Origin: CAKXIK01 sp050947015 | Lineage (GTDB): Bacteria > Bacillota > Clostridia > Oscillospirales > Acutalibacteraceae | Assembly: GCA_050947015.1 (NCBI GenBank) | Contig: JBMNVT010000009.1 | Span: forward strand, 1-64,000 | Direction of reading: 5' to 3' | DNA length: 64,000 nucleotides | Shown: in pieces, positions 8,901 to 16,017 of the stretch | How positions within the stretch are numbered: position 1 is the first letter of the stretch | Layout of the letters: every line of letters begins with the position of its first letter | Translations under genes and position numbers: made by a program | The notes under the pieces: model-generated | Databases searched by the model: none | What the model was told of the DNA's origin: nothing | What the model saw: only the letters and a program-made list of their open reading frames with translations

Positions 8901-9836
8901 CTACGAATCAAGCTTCATCCAGCCGAGCAGCGCCACCCCGGCGGCATTGTCACAGGAAAATTCCGGAGCGGCAAAGCTTGCTCCGTATTTTTTGCCAAGC
9001 CTGGCGCTGATTATGGAATTCGACATGACGCCTCCGGCGAACACCAGCGGAAGCTCCCCATACTGCCGCAGCAACCGCTCCGTCATGGCATCCAGCGCGG
9101 CGCAAACCGATTCGATGCAGAACTTCGCAATATCCGCAGGCGGTTCCCCCCGCTGCAGCATTTTTTCGCATTGGTTTTGAATGCCGGAAAGGGAGCAGTC
9201 TGCACCGCGCAAAGTGGGACGGATTTTAAATTCAGCCGTACTTTGCTGAGCAAGAAGGTCCAGTTCCCGGCCTGCCGGAAATTTCAGTCCGAGCATCACG
9301 CCAACCCTGTCAACGGCCTGTCCTGCTTTCAGATCCAGCGAGGATGCCACAAGTTTTGGAGAAAATATCCTTTCGGTGTCCGGCTCAACCAAGAGCGCAT
9401 CGGTTGTTCCTCCTGAAACATGAAATGCTAGAAAGCGCCGGTGAACCCATTCCAGTTTCCCGCAGGAATAAAGCGCAGCAGCCAGATGCCCATGCTGATG
9501 CGAGCATTCCGTCATCGGCAACGAAAACACCGAAGCCATTGCCGAGGCAGTTCCCGCTCCAACAGTAAAGCATGGCATATAAGAGCCTTCCTGGTCGCGC
9601 GGACGGGTGGAAACGCTGACGGCATCCGGTTGCAGGCTTGTTTCGGCAAAAAGGCTTTTGAGCACCTGTGGCAGCTGCTGCGTATGGTGAAACACTGAGT
9701 CGCTCTGTTTTAATCCGATTGCGCCCTGCCGTACGGGCAGCAGCATTTTTTGCTGTAGCATCGTATGGGTTTCGCCGTCGTACAGCGCCGCGGAGGTTGT
9801 GTAGTTGCTGGTGTCAATCCCCAGCACACAGCTCAT
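8901..9836 (-). CDS. TsaD/Kae1-like ASKHA protein (O-sialoglycoprotein endopeptidase paralogue)
   Basis: A 311-residue member of the Kae1/TsaD ATPase fold. Seen: the phosphate 1 segment LGIDTSNYTTS at 5-15, metal-binding HQHGH at 113-117 in place of the HMEGH of true TsaD, VSGGTT at about 147, FAGGVMSN near 275, and a C-terminal CDNAAGVALLGW. Clostridia commonly carry this shorter paralogue next to xseA in addition to the essential tRNA t6A enzyme TsaD; its own role is not known. The ATG overlaps the nusB stop as ATGA. It could be mistaken for tsaD; the shorter length and changed motif argue against that. Confidence 0.85.
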   Translation of the reverse strand: MSCVLGIDTSNYTTSAALYDGETHTMLQQKMLLPVRQGAIGLKQSDSVFHHTQQLPQVLKSLFAETSLQPDAVSVSTRPRDQEGSYMPCFTVGAGTASAMASVFSLPMTECSHQHGHLAAALYSCGKLEWVHRRFLAFHVSGGTTDALLVEPDTERIFSPKLVASSLDLKAGQAVDRVGVMLGLKFPAGRELDLLAQQSTAEFKIRPTLRGADCSLSGIQNQCEKMLQRGEPPADIAKFCIESVCAALDAMTERLLRQYGELPLVFAGGVMSNSIISARLGKKYGASFAAPEFSCDNAAGVALLGWMKLDS

Positions 9837-10324
9837 TGTGCCTTTTCCTCCGGGCAGCAAACCTCAACCGGCGCTTTTTCCGCGAATTCCTGTGCCGGCA
9901 CTTCACAGCACTGCTCAAAACTGCCCTTTGCGCGCGAAATACTTCCCAGAATGCCGTTAATGAAGGCGGCATCCGCCGGCGCTGCAAATTTTTTAGCAAG
10001 CTCCACTGCTTCATTGGCAGAAACGGCAACTGGGACATCCTCTTCATATTTCATTTCATACACCGCAAGGCGAAGCACAGCCAGCGCAACCTTTGAAATG
10101 CGCTGCTTTTTCCAGCCGAGGGCATACCGCTCAATTGCCGCATCGATTTCTTCCAGATGCTCCTGAACGCCCTCTGCCGTCTTTTTGGCGTAATCACACA
10201 GTTCAAAATCACGCGCCAACAGCGCGTTGTCGATTAGCTCCTCCAAAGGCGCTTCGTTGAAGATCCGTTCAAAAATAATTGCAAAGGCTTGTTCGCGCTG
10301 TTCGCTTCGTTTCAGTTCCTTCAT
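9833..10324 (-). CDS. nusB: Transcription antitermination factor NusB
   Basis: RNA-binding helical protein that joins NusE/S10 in antitermination complexes on rRNA operons. Seen: RSEQREQAFAIIFE at the start, ISKVALAVLRLAVYEM in the middle and the signature NEAVELAKKF with INGILGSI near residues 107-130. At 163 aa it is slightly longer than usual because of an acidic, Cys-containing tail. First gene of the long minus-strand operon; a sigma-A promoter and a terminator-like hairpin lie in its leader. In many relatives an asp23 gene precedes it; none is present here. Confidence 0.95.
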   Translation of the reverse strand: MKELKRSEQREQAFAIIFERIFNEAPLEELIDNALLARDFELCDYAKKTAEGVQEHLEEIDAAIERYALGWKKQRISKVALAVLRLAVYEMKYEEDVPVAVSANEAVELAKKFAAPADAAFINGILGSISRAKGSFEQCCEVPAQEFAEKAPVEVCCPEEKAQ

Positions 10325-10377
10325 TTAATCAACCATTCCTTTCCATTTTGAGGAAAATCCCGAACTGCCTCCTGCCG

Positions 10378-10417
10378 GATAAAAAACAAACCCTCCGCAC
10401 ATCCACAATGCAGAGGG
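10378..10417 (-). terminator. Terminator-like hairpin in the nusB leader (possible attenuator)
   Basis: On the minus strand an imperfect hairpin (arms at 10391-10399 and 10409-10417, CCCTC paired with GAGGG plus GCA/TGC) is followed by the T-rich run TTTGTTTTTT. It lies about 60 nt downstream of the predicted nusB start point and about 50 nt before the nusB ATG, so transcripts from that promoter must pass it. Confidence 0.55.
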
Positions 10418-10475
10418 CGCATGCCGAAACGGCAGTCCGCCGGTCATTCTGTTGTGCAGGTGCAAATCTGTTTTT

Positions 10476-10504
10476 ATTCTACCACACCGCTCCCGAATAT
10501 TCAA
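10476..10504 (-). promoter_or_regulatory. Sigma-A promoter for nusB operon
   Basis: Minus strand -35 TTGAAT (10499-10504), 17-bp spacer, -10 TAGAAT (10476-10481). It gives a leader of about 145 nt before nusB and separates vegetative expression of the nusB-recN operon from the sporulation operon upstream. Confidence 0.7.
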
Positions 10505-10600
10505 CGCAAAAATATGCATTTTTCTTCGTATATACATCAAATAAGATTCACATTGCTGTTTTGCACCCGGATTTTCTGCACTTTTACCGTTTACACACCG

Positions 10601-10644
10601 CAAGCAGAGCTTTCTCCGGCGATAGCCGGAGAAAGCTCTGCTTG
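10601..10644. repeat. Perfect 20-bp inverted repeat after spoIIIAH
   Basis: Arms 10601-10620 and 10625-10644 with loop GATA pair without mismatch. There is no good T run on either side, so it is not a textbook terminator, although its place 55 bp after the spoIIIAH stop suggests it ends or protects the spoIIIA transcript. Confidence 0.8.
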
Positions 10645-10698
10645 TTAATCCGATATTTTTCTGCGGCATCCTCCCGGACAAAAAGACGGCGGCAGCGG

Positions 10699-11295
10699 TT
10701 ATTTTACCTCGACAATGATAATATCCTCAAAGGGAACAGACGCCGTGTTTTTTACAATATCCTTGATTGTAATCGTCTGACTGGCAAGCAGACCGTCGCT
10801 TGCCACCAGAATATTGGCCTTGCCGTTTTCCAGAAAGGCCAGGCATCCTGAAAATCCCTTTGCTTTCAGCATGCTTTCAATCTTGGATTCCTGCTCAATA
10901 TTCTTTGCGATTACCGCCAGCCGATCGACCGCTTCTTTTTTGGTTTTCTCGTCCGATTCGGCCGCCTTGATCGTCTGCTGCAGCAATTCGGTGGCCTCAT
11001 CCCTCGCTTTTTGCCTGGAAAGCGAGGCCTCGGTAAAATAACTTTCTGCGCTTTGTGTCAGCAATTCTGCTGACGGTTGCGAGACAACTGCGCCAGATTC
11101 GCTTCCGCTTTCCGGCAGGACAGCTGAAGTTGCCGTTTCCGAACCGTTTACATACTGGGCGTCTCCGATGTTTGTCTGGGAAACAGCAGTTCCGCTCTGC
11201 ACGGCGCTCGGGCCTGAAAAGCGCCAGTTGATGTAAACCGCCGTTCCAAGTGCCAGCACAAGTGCCGCAAGGACAATATGTCTTTTTTCAATCAT
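10699..11295 (-). CDS. spoIIIAH: Stage III sporulation protein AH
   Basis: Mother-cell membrane protein whose extracellular domain binds forespore SpoIIQ to form the channel joining the two compartments during engulfment. 198 aa. Seen: one N-terminal transmembrane segment (residues 8-27), a Ser/Thr/Glu-rich linker (30-85), and a C-terminal YscJ/FliF-like domain (about 95-198) with KTKKEAVDRLAVIAKNIEQE and SGCLAFLENGKANILV. The ATG stands 11 nt after AAAGGA. Last gene of the spoIIIA operon, where it is in all endospore formers. Confidence 0.95.
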   Translation of the reverse strand: MIEKRHIVLAALVLALGTAVYINWRFSGPSAVQSGTAVSQTNIGDAQYVNGSETATSAVLPESGSESGAVVSQPSAELLTQSAESYFTEASLSRQKARDEATELLQQTIKAAESDEKTKKEAVDRLAVIAKNIEQESKIESMLKAKGFSGCLAFLENGKANILVASDGLLASQTITIKDIVKNTASVPFEDIIIVEVK

Positions 11296-11365
11296 GTTGT
11301 GACCGTTCCTTTCTGCTGCGCGACCCGCATGTCTTTGTACAAATTGTACGCGCCCACCGGGCGGA

Positions 11366-11935
11366 TTATGACAACGGCGCCACGCATACTTTGGTGGAAT
11401 TTACGGCAAGAGCCGTTGTAACCGCATTGATGACCTGCTGCTGCACCGAGGGATTGCCGCCGCCCTGGCACACGATCACCACTCCTTTGATTGTGGGCTG
11501 CACCTCGGTAACAACAAGCGCCTGCTTGCCGGAGCCACTGTCCACAATAATATAGGATTTTTGCTGGTCCCCGCTTTCCTGCGTTCGGATGGTACTGTCG
11601 GTACTGTCCTGCGTTTTGTTTTCGCTGATTTTTTCTTCCTGCGCATAAACATACTGAATCCCGTTTTCCAGCGTAACCATCACTTTGCAGGTTCCTGCTC
11701 CGGCTATACTGCCGACAATATCGGTCAGCTTTCTCTCCAGCTGCGCGGTGTATTCATCGGCGGAAAGGATCTGTGTTTGCCCCGATTTTGCCTGAGACGC
11801 CTCTTTTTCGCCGCCACCGGAAAAATACCCGGAAACGAAAATGAGCAGGATTGCGAGAATCCCGATGGCCAAAATTACCTTGCCACCCTTTTCACTTTTT
11901 AAAAATGCCAAAAAAGCACCGCTCTTTTTCTCCAT
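11366..11935 (-). CDS. spoIIIAG: Stage III sporulation protein AG
   Basis: Single-pass mother-cell membrane protein that forms a large ring in the engulfment channel. Seen: transmembrane helix at about residues 20-38, a Gly-rich break, then the ring-building domain with LERKLTDIVGSIAGAG and a C-terminal block GVVIVCQGGGNPSVQQQ followed by VTTALAV. The ATG at 11935 (MEKKSGAF, 189 aa) is chosen; the longer frame overlaps spoIIIAF and its extra residues are not family-like. It lies 37 bp after spoIIIAF. Confidence 0.94.
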   Translation of the reverse strand: MEKKSGAFLAFLKSEKGGKVILAIGILAILLIFVSGYFSGGGEKEASQAKSGQTQILSADEYTAQLERKLTDIVGSIAGAGTCKVMVTLENGIQYVYAQEEKISENKTQDSTDSTIRTQESGDQQKSYIIVDSGSGKQALVVTEVQPTIKGVVIVCQGGGNPSVQQQVINAVTTALAVNSTKVCVAPLS

Positions 11936-11972
11936 AAAGCATAATCCTCTCCTGCCTGCATTCGGCCTGCGT

Positions 11973-12449
11973 TTAGCCCGCAGACCGGCATTCCACCGCA
12001 ATGCCCAATTCTTCGGCGACCCATGTGCGAACCTGTTGCTCTTTTGCCAGGTCACCGGCGTTCAGCCAGATGAATGCGCCGCAAATCTGAATGGTTCCGG
12101 CGCCATCCGTTTCCACTGTAACAGAAATCCGTTCCGGCGTGACGCCATGCCTTCCTAACAGACTGCGAATCAGATTTTGTACGCTTTGCTGAGCGACCGA
12201 GCGGCTCTGCTCTGCCACACGGGAAGAAAGCTCCTCCGGCACCGAAGCCGTTTGAAGCGATTCCCCCGAATTCAGCGAAAGATTCTTCAACACCCTGCCT
12301 GCTGGCAAAAGCACAGCGCACAAAAAGAAGATCGCTGTCACCGTCCGCGCAGATTTCTGCATTTTTCCACTGGGGCAAAGCAGCTCCAGCAGTGCGCAGG
12401 CTGCCGCCGCAAAACATGCTCCAAGCACCCAAAGTTTTATATCATTCAT
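11973..12449 (-). CDS. spoIIIAF: Stage III sporulation protein AF
   Basis: Membrane component of the SpoIIIA channel complex, 158 aa. Seen: two hydrophobic segments at about residues 7-24 and 36-54 and a soluble C-terminal domain (about 90-158) with EERISVTVET-like strands. The ATG at 12449 (MNDIKLW) has GGGAGG 7 nt upstream. Its sequence is less conserved than its neighbours; the assignment rests on two helices, length and its fixed position between AE and AG. Confidence 0.9.
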   Translation of the reverse strand: MNDIKLWVLGACFAAAACALLELLCPSGKMQKSARTVTAIFFLCAVLLPAGRVLKNLSLNSGESLQTASVPEELSSRVAEQSRSVAQQSVQNLIRSLLGRHGVTPERISVTVETDGAGTIQICGAFIWLNAGDLAKEQQVRTWVAEELGIAVECRSAG

Positions 12450-12474
12450 TTTGCTTCCTCCCTGAAGATTCCTT

Positions 12475-13677
12475 TCAGGATGCCTTAGCGGCAAGCACGA
12501 TACCTGTGGAAATAATCAACAACGCGGCACAGCAGAGCAGTACCGCCAAGAACAGCCCCAACACAGAGGAAATCGCCCTGAGCAGACCGGCAATCTCCTT
12601 CTGCTCAAACAGGTCTCCCGCTGCGGCGCAAAGCTCTGCGGCAGCAATCCAGATCACCAGTTCGATAATCAGCGGCAGAAAGATTGCCCCTCCGGCCAAA
12701 ATACCGAACGCGCCAACCGACGATTTCAGAATGCCGACGTATCCGCGCACAGACGCATAAGCGTCGCTGAGCGCGCCGCCAACCACCGGAACCGCACTGC
12801 CGATAACGAATTTTGCCGTCTTGACCGTCAGGGAGTCGGCCGCTGCTCCCGCCGCTCCCTGCAGAGAGAGAACCGTTACAAAAATTGTCATTCCAAAACC
12901 GAGCAGCCATTTGACCATTTTCTGTAAAAAGGCATGAATCCCCTGCAGATTGATTCTCGGTGCGGCCGCCGATACCACCGCAAGCGCCAGCAGCATCTGC
13001 AGCATGGGGGCTACCACCGCAGAAATCAGTCCCGCCGCTCCCTGCGCCGCCGCAATGGTTGTGACCGAATATGTTCCGGCCGTGACCGGCTGTCCGTTCG
13101 CCACCATAATCCCCGCATAGACCGGCACAAACGAAATCAGAAAGGTGAAGGCGCCAAGCGCTGTATCCCGCGCGCCGGAGATCAGCGAAACCAGCGGAGT
13201 CACCATGAGAGTCGCTGTCATAAGCACACAGGCTATGGAAAAAACACGGGTGACCTCGTCGTTGAGAAACGATGTTTTGACGCTTTGCAGCAGCGCACAG
13301 AGCACGATGATCCCAACGACACAAAACGCCGCGCGCAGCGGCCCCCCTGCCTTTTGTCTTGTCAACAGCACCGTCTGCTGCAAAACATCTTCAAAATCCA
13401 GTCGAAAAACGCCATCCTCCGAAAAATCCGCCAATCCCAATTGCCGCAGCAGTTCCCTGGTTTCCTCCGGCAGCTGCTGCGAAAGCTCCTGTGCGCCGCT
13501 GGACTCCAACTGTTCGCGGTAAATGTCTTCACCGGGATCCTGCTCCTGCGCGGCAAAAGCCAACGGTAAAGTAATCAGCAGCGCAACCGCCGCAGCCAGC
13601 AGCGCGGTTATGCGCCGCCCATTTCTGCAAATTTTTAATAGACAGATTTTCTTTTTTTCGTTTTGCAGCGCTCTCAT
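12475..13677 (-). CDS. spoIIIAE: Stage III sporulation protein AE
   Basis: Large polytopic protein of the SpoIIIA complex, 400 aa. Seen: a signal-like helix at about residues 20-42 ending in AFAAQEQ, a soluble segment (45-110) and then six to eight hydrophobic helices, including the conserved SLQGAAGAAADSLTVKTAKFV block followed by GSAVPVVGGALSDA. Start at ATG 13677 with GGAAGAAG upstream; the 21 extra upstream codons overlap spoIIIAD and are rejected. All SpoIIIA proteins act in the mother-cell membrane facing the forespore. Confidence 0.95.
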   Translation of the reverse strand: MRALQNEKKKICLLKICRNGRRITALLAAAVALLITLPLAFAAQEQDPGEDIYREQLESSGAQELSQQLPEETRELLRQLGLADFSEDGVFRLDFEDVLQQTVLLTRQKAGGPLRAAFCVVGIIVLCALLQSVKTSFLNDEVTRVFSIACVLMTATLMVTPLVSLISGARDTALGAFTFLISFVPVYAGIMVANGQPVTAGTYSVTTIAAAQGAAGLISAVVAPMLQMLLALAVVSAAAPRINLQGIHAFLQKMVKWLLGFGMTIFVTVLSLQGAAGAAADSLTVKTAKFVIGSAVPVVGGALSDAYASVRGYVGILKSSVGAFGILAGGAIFLPLIIELVIWIAAAELCAAAGDLFEQKEIAGLLRAISSVLGLFLAVLLCCAALLIISTGIVLAAKAS

Positions 13678-13736
13678 TTTTGCTCTTCTTCCTCTCCGGT
13701 ATCCTGCTTTCGGGCGGGGGCTTGCCGGAATTCTGT

Positions 13737-14123
13737 TCAACCAATCAGCGAAACTGCCAGATCGATTACCGCGCGGAACAGCGGCAGTGCGAGCACAGCG
13801 ACCGATACCCGTCCGGCAAATTCAATTTTTCCCGCCAGCGAGGATTCTCCCGCATCCCGGCAGGCGTCCGCCGCAAACTGTACCAGAAAACACACGCCCA
13901 ACGATTTGAGCAGTACTCCCGCATATTCCGTGCTTACGTCCGCTCTGTCCAAAAAAATCTGAATCTGCGTTGTAACCGGCAGAATCTGTGCAACGACAGC
14001 CGCCGCAATCAACACTCCGGTTCCGATTGTCAACACGGAAGAAATTTCCGGATTTGTTTTGCGGATTAGCTGCGCAGCGAGCGCCGAGGCGATTCCCGCC
14101 ACGGCAAGCACCGCAATATTCAT
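13737..14123 (-). CDS. spoIIIAD: Stage III sporulation protein AD
   Basis: Small membrane protein (128 aa) of the SpoIIIA complex, homologous to SpoIIIAC and distantly to flagellar export protein FliQ. Seen: four hydrophobic stretches, with KTNPEISSVLTIGTGVLI near 22-39 and LLKSLGVCFLVQFAADACRD near 72-91, the best conserved part of the family. The ATG follows GGAGGGGG by 5 nt. It lies 15 bp after spoIIIAC. Confidence 0.95.
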   Translation of the reverse strand: MNIAVLAVAGIASALAAQLIRKTNPEISSVLTIGTGVLIAAAVVAQILPVTTQIQIFLDRADVSTEYAGVLLKSLGVCFLVQFAADACRDAGESSLAGKIEFAGRVSVAVLALPLFRAVIDLAVSLIG

Positions 14124-14138
14124 CCGCTCCCCCTCCGT

Positions 14139-14333
14139 TTATAATCCAAACAGCGACTTAATCGTTTCAAATAATGTATCAATTTCCTGAACAATCATCA
14201 TCAGTACAACAACCAGCCCCGCAAGCGTTACCATCATCGCCTGCTCCTGGCGCTCTGCTTTATTCAGAATCTGGTTGAGAACCGCCACAATGATTCCAAT
14301 CGCCGCTATTTTGAAAATCAGATCCACATCCAT
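14139..14333 (-). CDS. spoIIIAC: Stage III sporulation protein AC
   Basis: Short membrane protein of 64 aa with two transmembrane helices (about 5-23 and 34-53), as in all SpoIIIAC. Seen: MDVDLIFKIAAIGI at the start and DTLFETIKSLFGL at the end. An ATG four codons upstream (14345) is in frame, but the start at 14333 gives the family N-terminus and has GAAAGGA 11 nt upstream. Believed to be part of the membrane base of the engulfment channel together with SpoIIIAD. Confidence 0.93.
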   Translation of the reverse strand: MDVDLIFKIAAIGIIVAVLNQILNKAERQEQAMMVTLAGLVVVLMMIVQEIDTLFETIKSLFGL

Positions 14334-14368
14334 TGCGATATCCATCCTTTCCGGTATTCCTCCGCGCG

Positions 14369-14884
14369 TTACAGCAGTACAAGATCAATTCCAAGCCCAA
14401 GCAAAACGCCAAGCAGCACCGAAAGCCTTCCTTTCCGCTGCCGTTCTTCTTTGGCATTTTGCCGGATTTCAGAGGCAGACGCCGCAAACAGCCTGCAGTG
14501 CGACAGTTGGCCTTCCACGTCGCTGGTTCCAAGCCCTGCGCCAAAATCCTGCAGCAGCTGCAAATCTCCGTTCGGCAGCGAGCTGTGCCGGGCCGCACTT
14601 TTTGCTGCCTGTTCCCACGCCTGCGGGAACAAAAGTCCCCGCGAAAGCTGTGCACTGCAGAACCCTGCCAGCTCCAAACGCCCATTTTCCCGGTTGTAAC
14701 GTTCCAACAGCTGCGGAACCGGCAGAGCCGCATAGCGGATGGAGGTTTCGGTAAAATTCAAAAAATCAAGAAACGCATTCCAAAATGCCACTCGATCATC
14801 CAGCCTGCGGCACTGCAAAACTCCGACCGTTGCGGAGGTCAGGAAGAGCAGAATCAATCCTGCTGCTTTCAACAAGCAAATCAC
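14369..14884 (-). CDS. spoIIIAB: Stage III sporulation protein AB
   Basis: Membrane-anchored protein (171 aa) resembling type II secretion and pilus GspF-like proteins; probably a partner of the SpoIIIAA ATPase. Seen: N-terminal helix at residues 3-20, a soluble helical middle with FTETSIRYAALPVPQL, a conserved tail KEERQRKGRLSVLLGVLLGL containing a second helix. The start codon is GTG at 14884 and lies 89 bp inside spoIIIAA in another frame; the ribosome binding site GGGCGG is weak, which fits translational coupling. Confidence 0.92.
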   Translation of the reverse strand: MICLLKAAGLILLFLTSATVGVLQCRRLDDRVAFWNAFLDFLNFTETSIRYAALPVPQLLERYNRENGRLELAGFCSAQLSRGLLFPQAWEQAAKSAARHSSLPNGDLQLLQDFGAGLGTSDVEGQLSHCRLFAASASEIRQNAKEERQRKGRLSVLLGVLLGLGIDLVLL

Positions 14885-15827
14885 CCGCCCGAAATATTTT
14901 TTGAATGGAACCGCGCGCCGAACCTCCGCCGAGCATTACAACCGATTGGAACGCACCGCTTCGCAGCAGGCGCAGAATTGCCGCACGGCGCAGCAGTTCT
15001 TCTTTGCTTCCCGCATGGGCGGAAACCACCATAACCGCTCCGGCGTTAAGCCCCTCTTCCAAAGCCTGCGCTTCTGCCGCGGCGCCCACCTCGTCGCAGA
15101 TAATAAACTCCGGGGAAAGCGTGCGAATTGCCTGCAAAATTCCTTGCGCCTTTGGATATCCGTCCAATACATCGCAGCAAGGACCGAGATCCGTCTGCCG
15201 TTCTCCCTGCCAGCTGCCTGCCAGCTCGCCGCGCTCATCTACAACAGCAACCGTATGCGGTGCATGTCCTCCCCCACCGGAAAGCTGGCGCGCCAAGTCA
15301 CGCAGCATCGTTGTTTTTCCGCTGCCGGGCGCACCTGTCAGCAGCAACCCGCCGGAAAGCGCAAGCGGTACCAAGGCATCCGCCGCACCGGGGATCTCTC
15401 GGGCAATCCGCAGGCTGATTCCTGAAACGGAGCGCATACCGGTAATCTGTCCATCCTGAATCACCGCTGTTCCGCAAAGCCCCGCACGGTGACCGCCGCG
15501 CACGGTCAAAAAGCCTTCGCTGATCTGATTCTGGCAGCTGTGTACCGAGTATTCACAAAGCCGGTGAAACGTTTCATTCAGATCTTCCTGTTCCGTCAGC
15601 AGGCTTTCACTGCCGGGCAACAGTGTGGTTCCCTTGCGCTCCGACACGAACCGAATGCCCTCACTCCCACCAAGCGCAACCGGCTGCCCCAGCCGCAGCC
15701 GGATTTCACTGACCTGAGCCGTAAGGCTTTGCGGCAGAAAGCAAAGCGTTTGCTGGAGTCTTGTGCTGAGAAACGAAACCGCAGAATCAAAGCTGTTTTC
15801 CCGCAACCACGATTGATTTACAGCCAT
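14796..15827 (-). CDS. spoIIIAA: Stage III sporulation protein AA, ATPase
   Basis: AAA-type ATPase related to type II/IV secretion motors that is thought to power the SpoIIIA channel. 343 aa from ATG 15827 (MAVNQSWL). Seen: Walker A GAPGSGKT at 165-172, VVDERGELAGS near 210, Walker B-like FIICDEVG at about 245, and GGHRAGLCGTA at 111-121. First gene of the spoIIIA operon; by analogy with Bacillus it should be driven by sigma-E, but no confident -35/-10 match was found in the 190 bp upstream. The frame runs 89 bp past the spoIIIAB start, longer than usual. Confidence 0.95.
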   Translation of the reverse strand: MAVNQSWLRENSFDSAVSFLSTRLQQTLCFLPQSLTAQVSEIRLRLGQPVALGGSEGIRFVSERKGTTLLPGSESLLTEQEDLNETFHRLCEYSVHSCQNQISEGFLTVRGGHRAGLCGTAVIQDGQITGMRSVSGISLRIAREIPGAADALVPLALSGGLLLTGAPGSGKTTMLRDLARQLSGGGGHAPHTVAVVDERGELAGSWQGERQTDLGPCCDVLDGYPKAQGILQAIRTLSPEFIICDEVGAAAEAQALEEGLNAGAVMVVSAHAGSKEELLRRAAILRLLRSGAFQSVVMLGGGSARGSIQKIFRAGDLLVESSRIDSALPDLRNGRSFAVPQAG

Positions 15828-15963
15828 ATCGATCACACCTTTTAGAGGATGTCTTTTCGCGCGGCGCAAAAGCATGCAAGGCGCCTGTCTGTCCCGCGCT
15901 CTTGTTTCATTCTATTGCGGCTAGGACAAAGATAGAACCTGTCCTCACAGAAAATTTGCACGC

Positions 15964-16000
15964 AAAAAAGCACCGGAAAAGCCTGCAGCATTCCGATGCT
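15964..16000 (-). terminator. Terminator after ligA
   Basis: Minus-strand stem AGCATCGGAA / TTCCGGTGCT (15991-16000 with 15969-15978, one G-U pair) followed by six T. It lies 18 bp after the ligA stop and insulates spoIIIAA from ligA. Confidence 0.85.
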
Positions 16001-16017
16001 TTATCAATTTTTATTCA

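Larger units (their letters stand above)
10325..10698. other. Intergenic region between spoIIIAH and nusB
   Basis: 374 bp with no convincing gene. It holds a perfect 20-bp inverted repeat (10601-10644) near the end of the spoIIIA operon, a sigma-A promoter for nusB (10476-10504), a terminator-like hairpin in the nusB leader (10378-10417), a short hairpin (10422-10434) and the nusB ribosome binding site. Confidence 0.8.
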
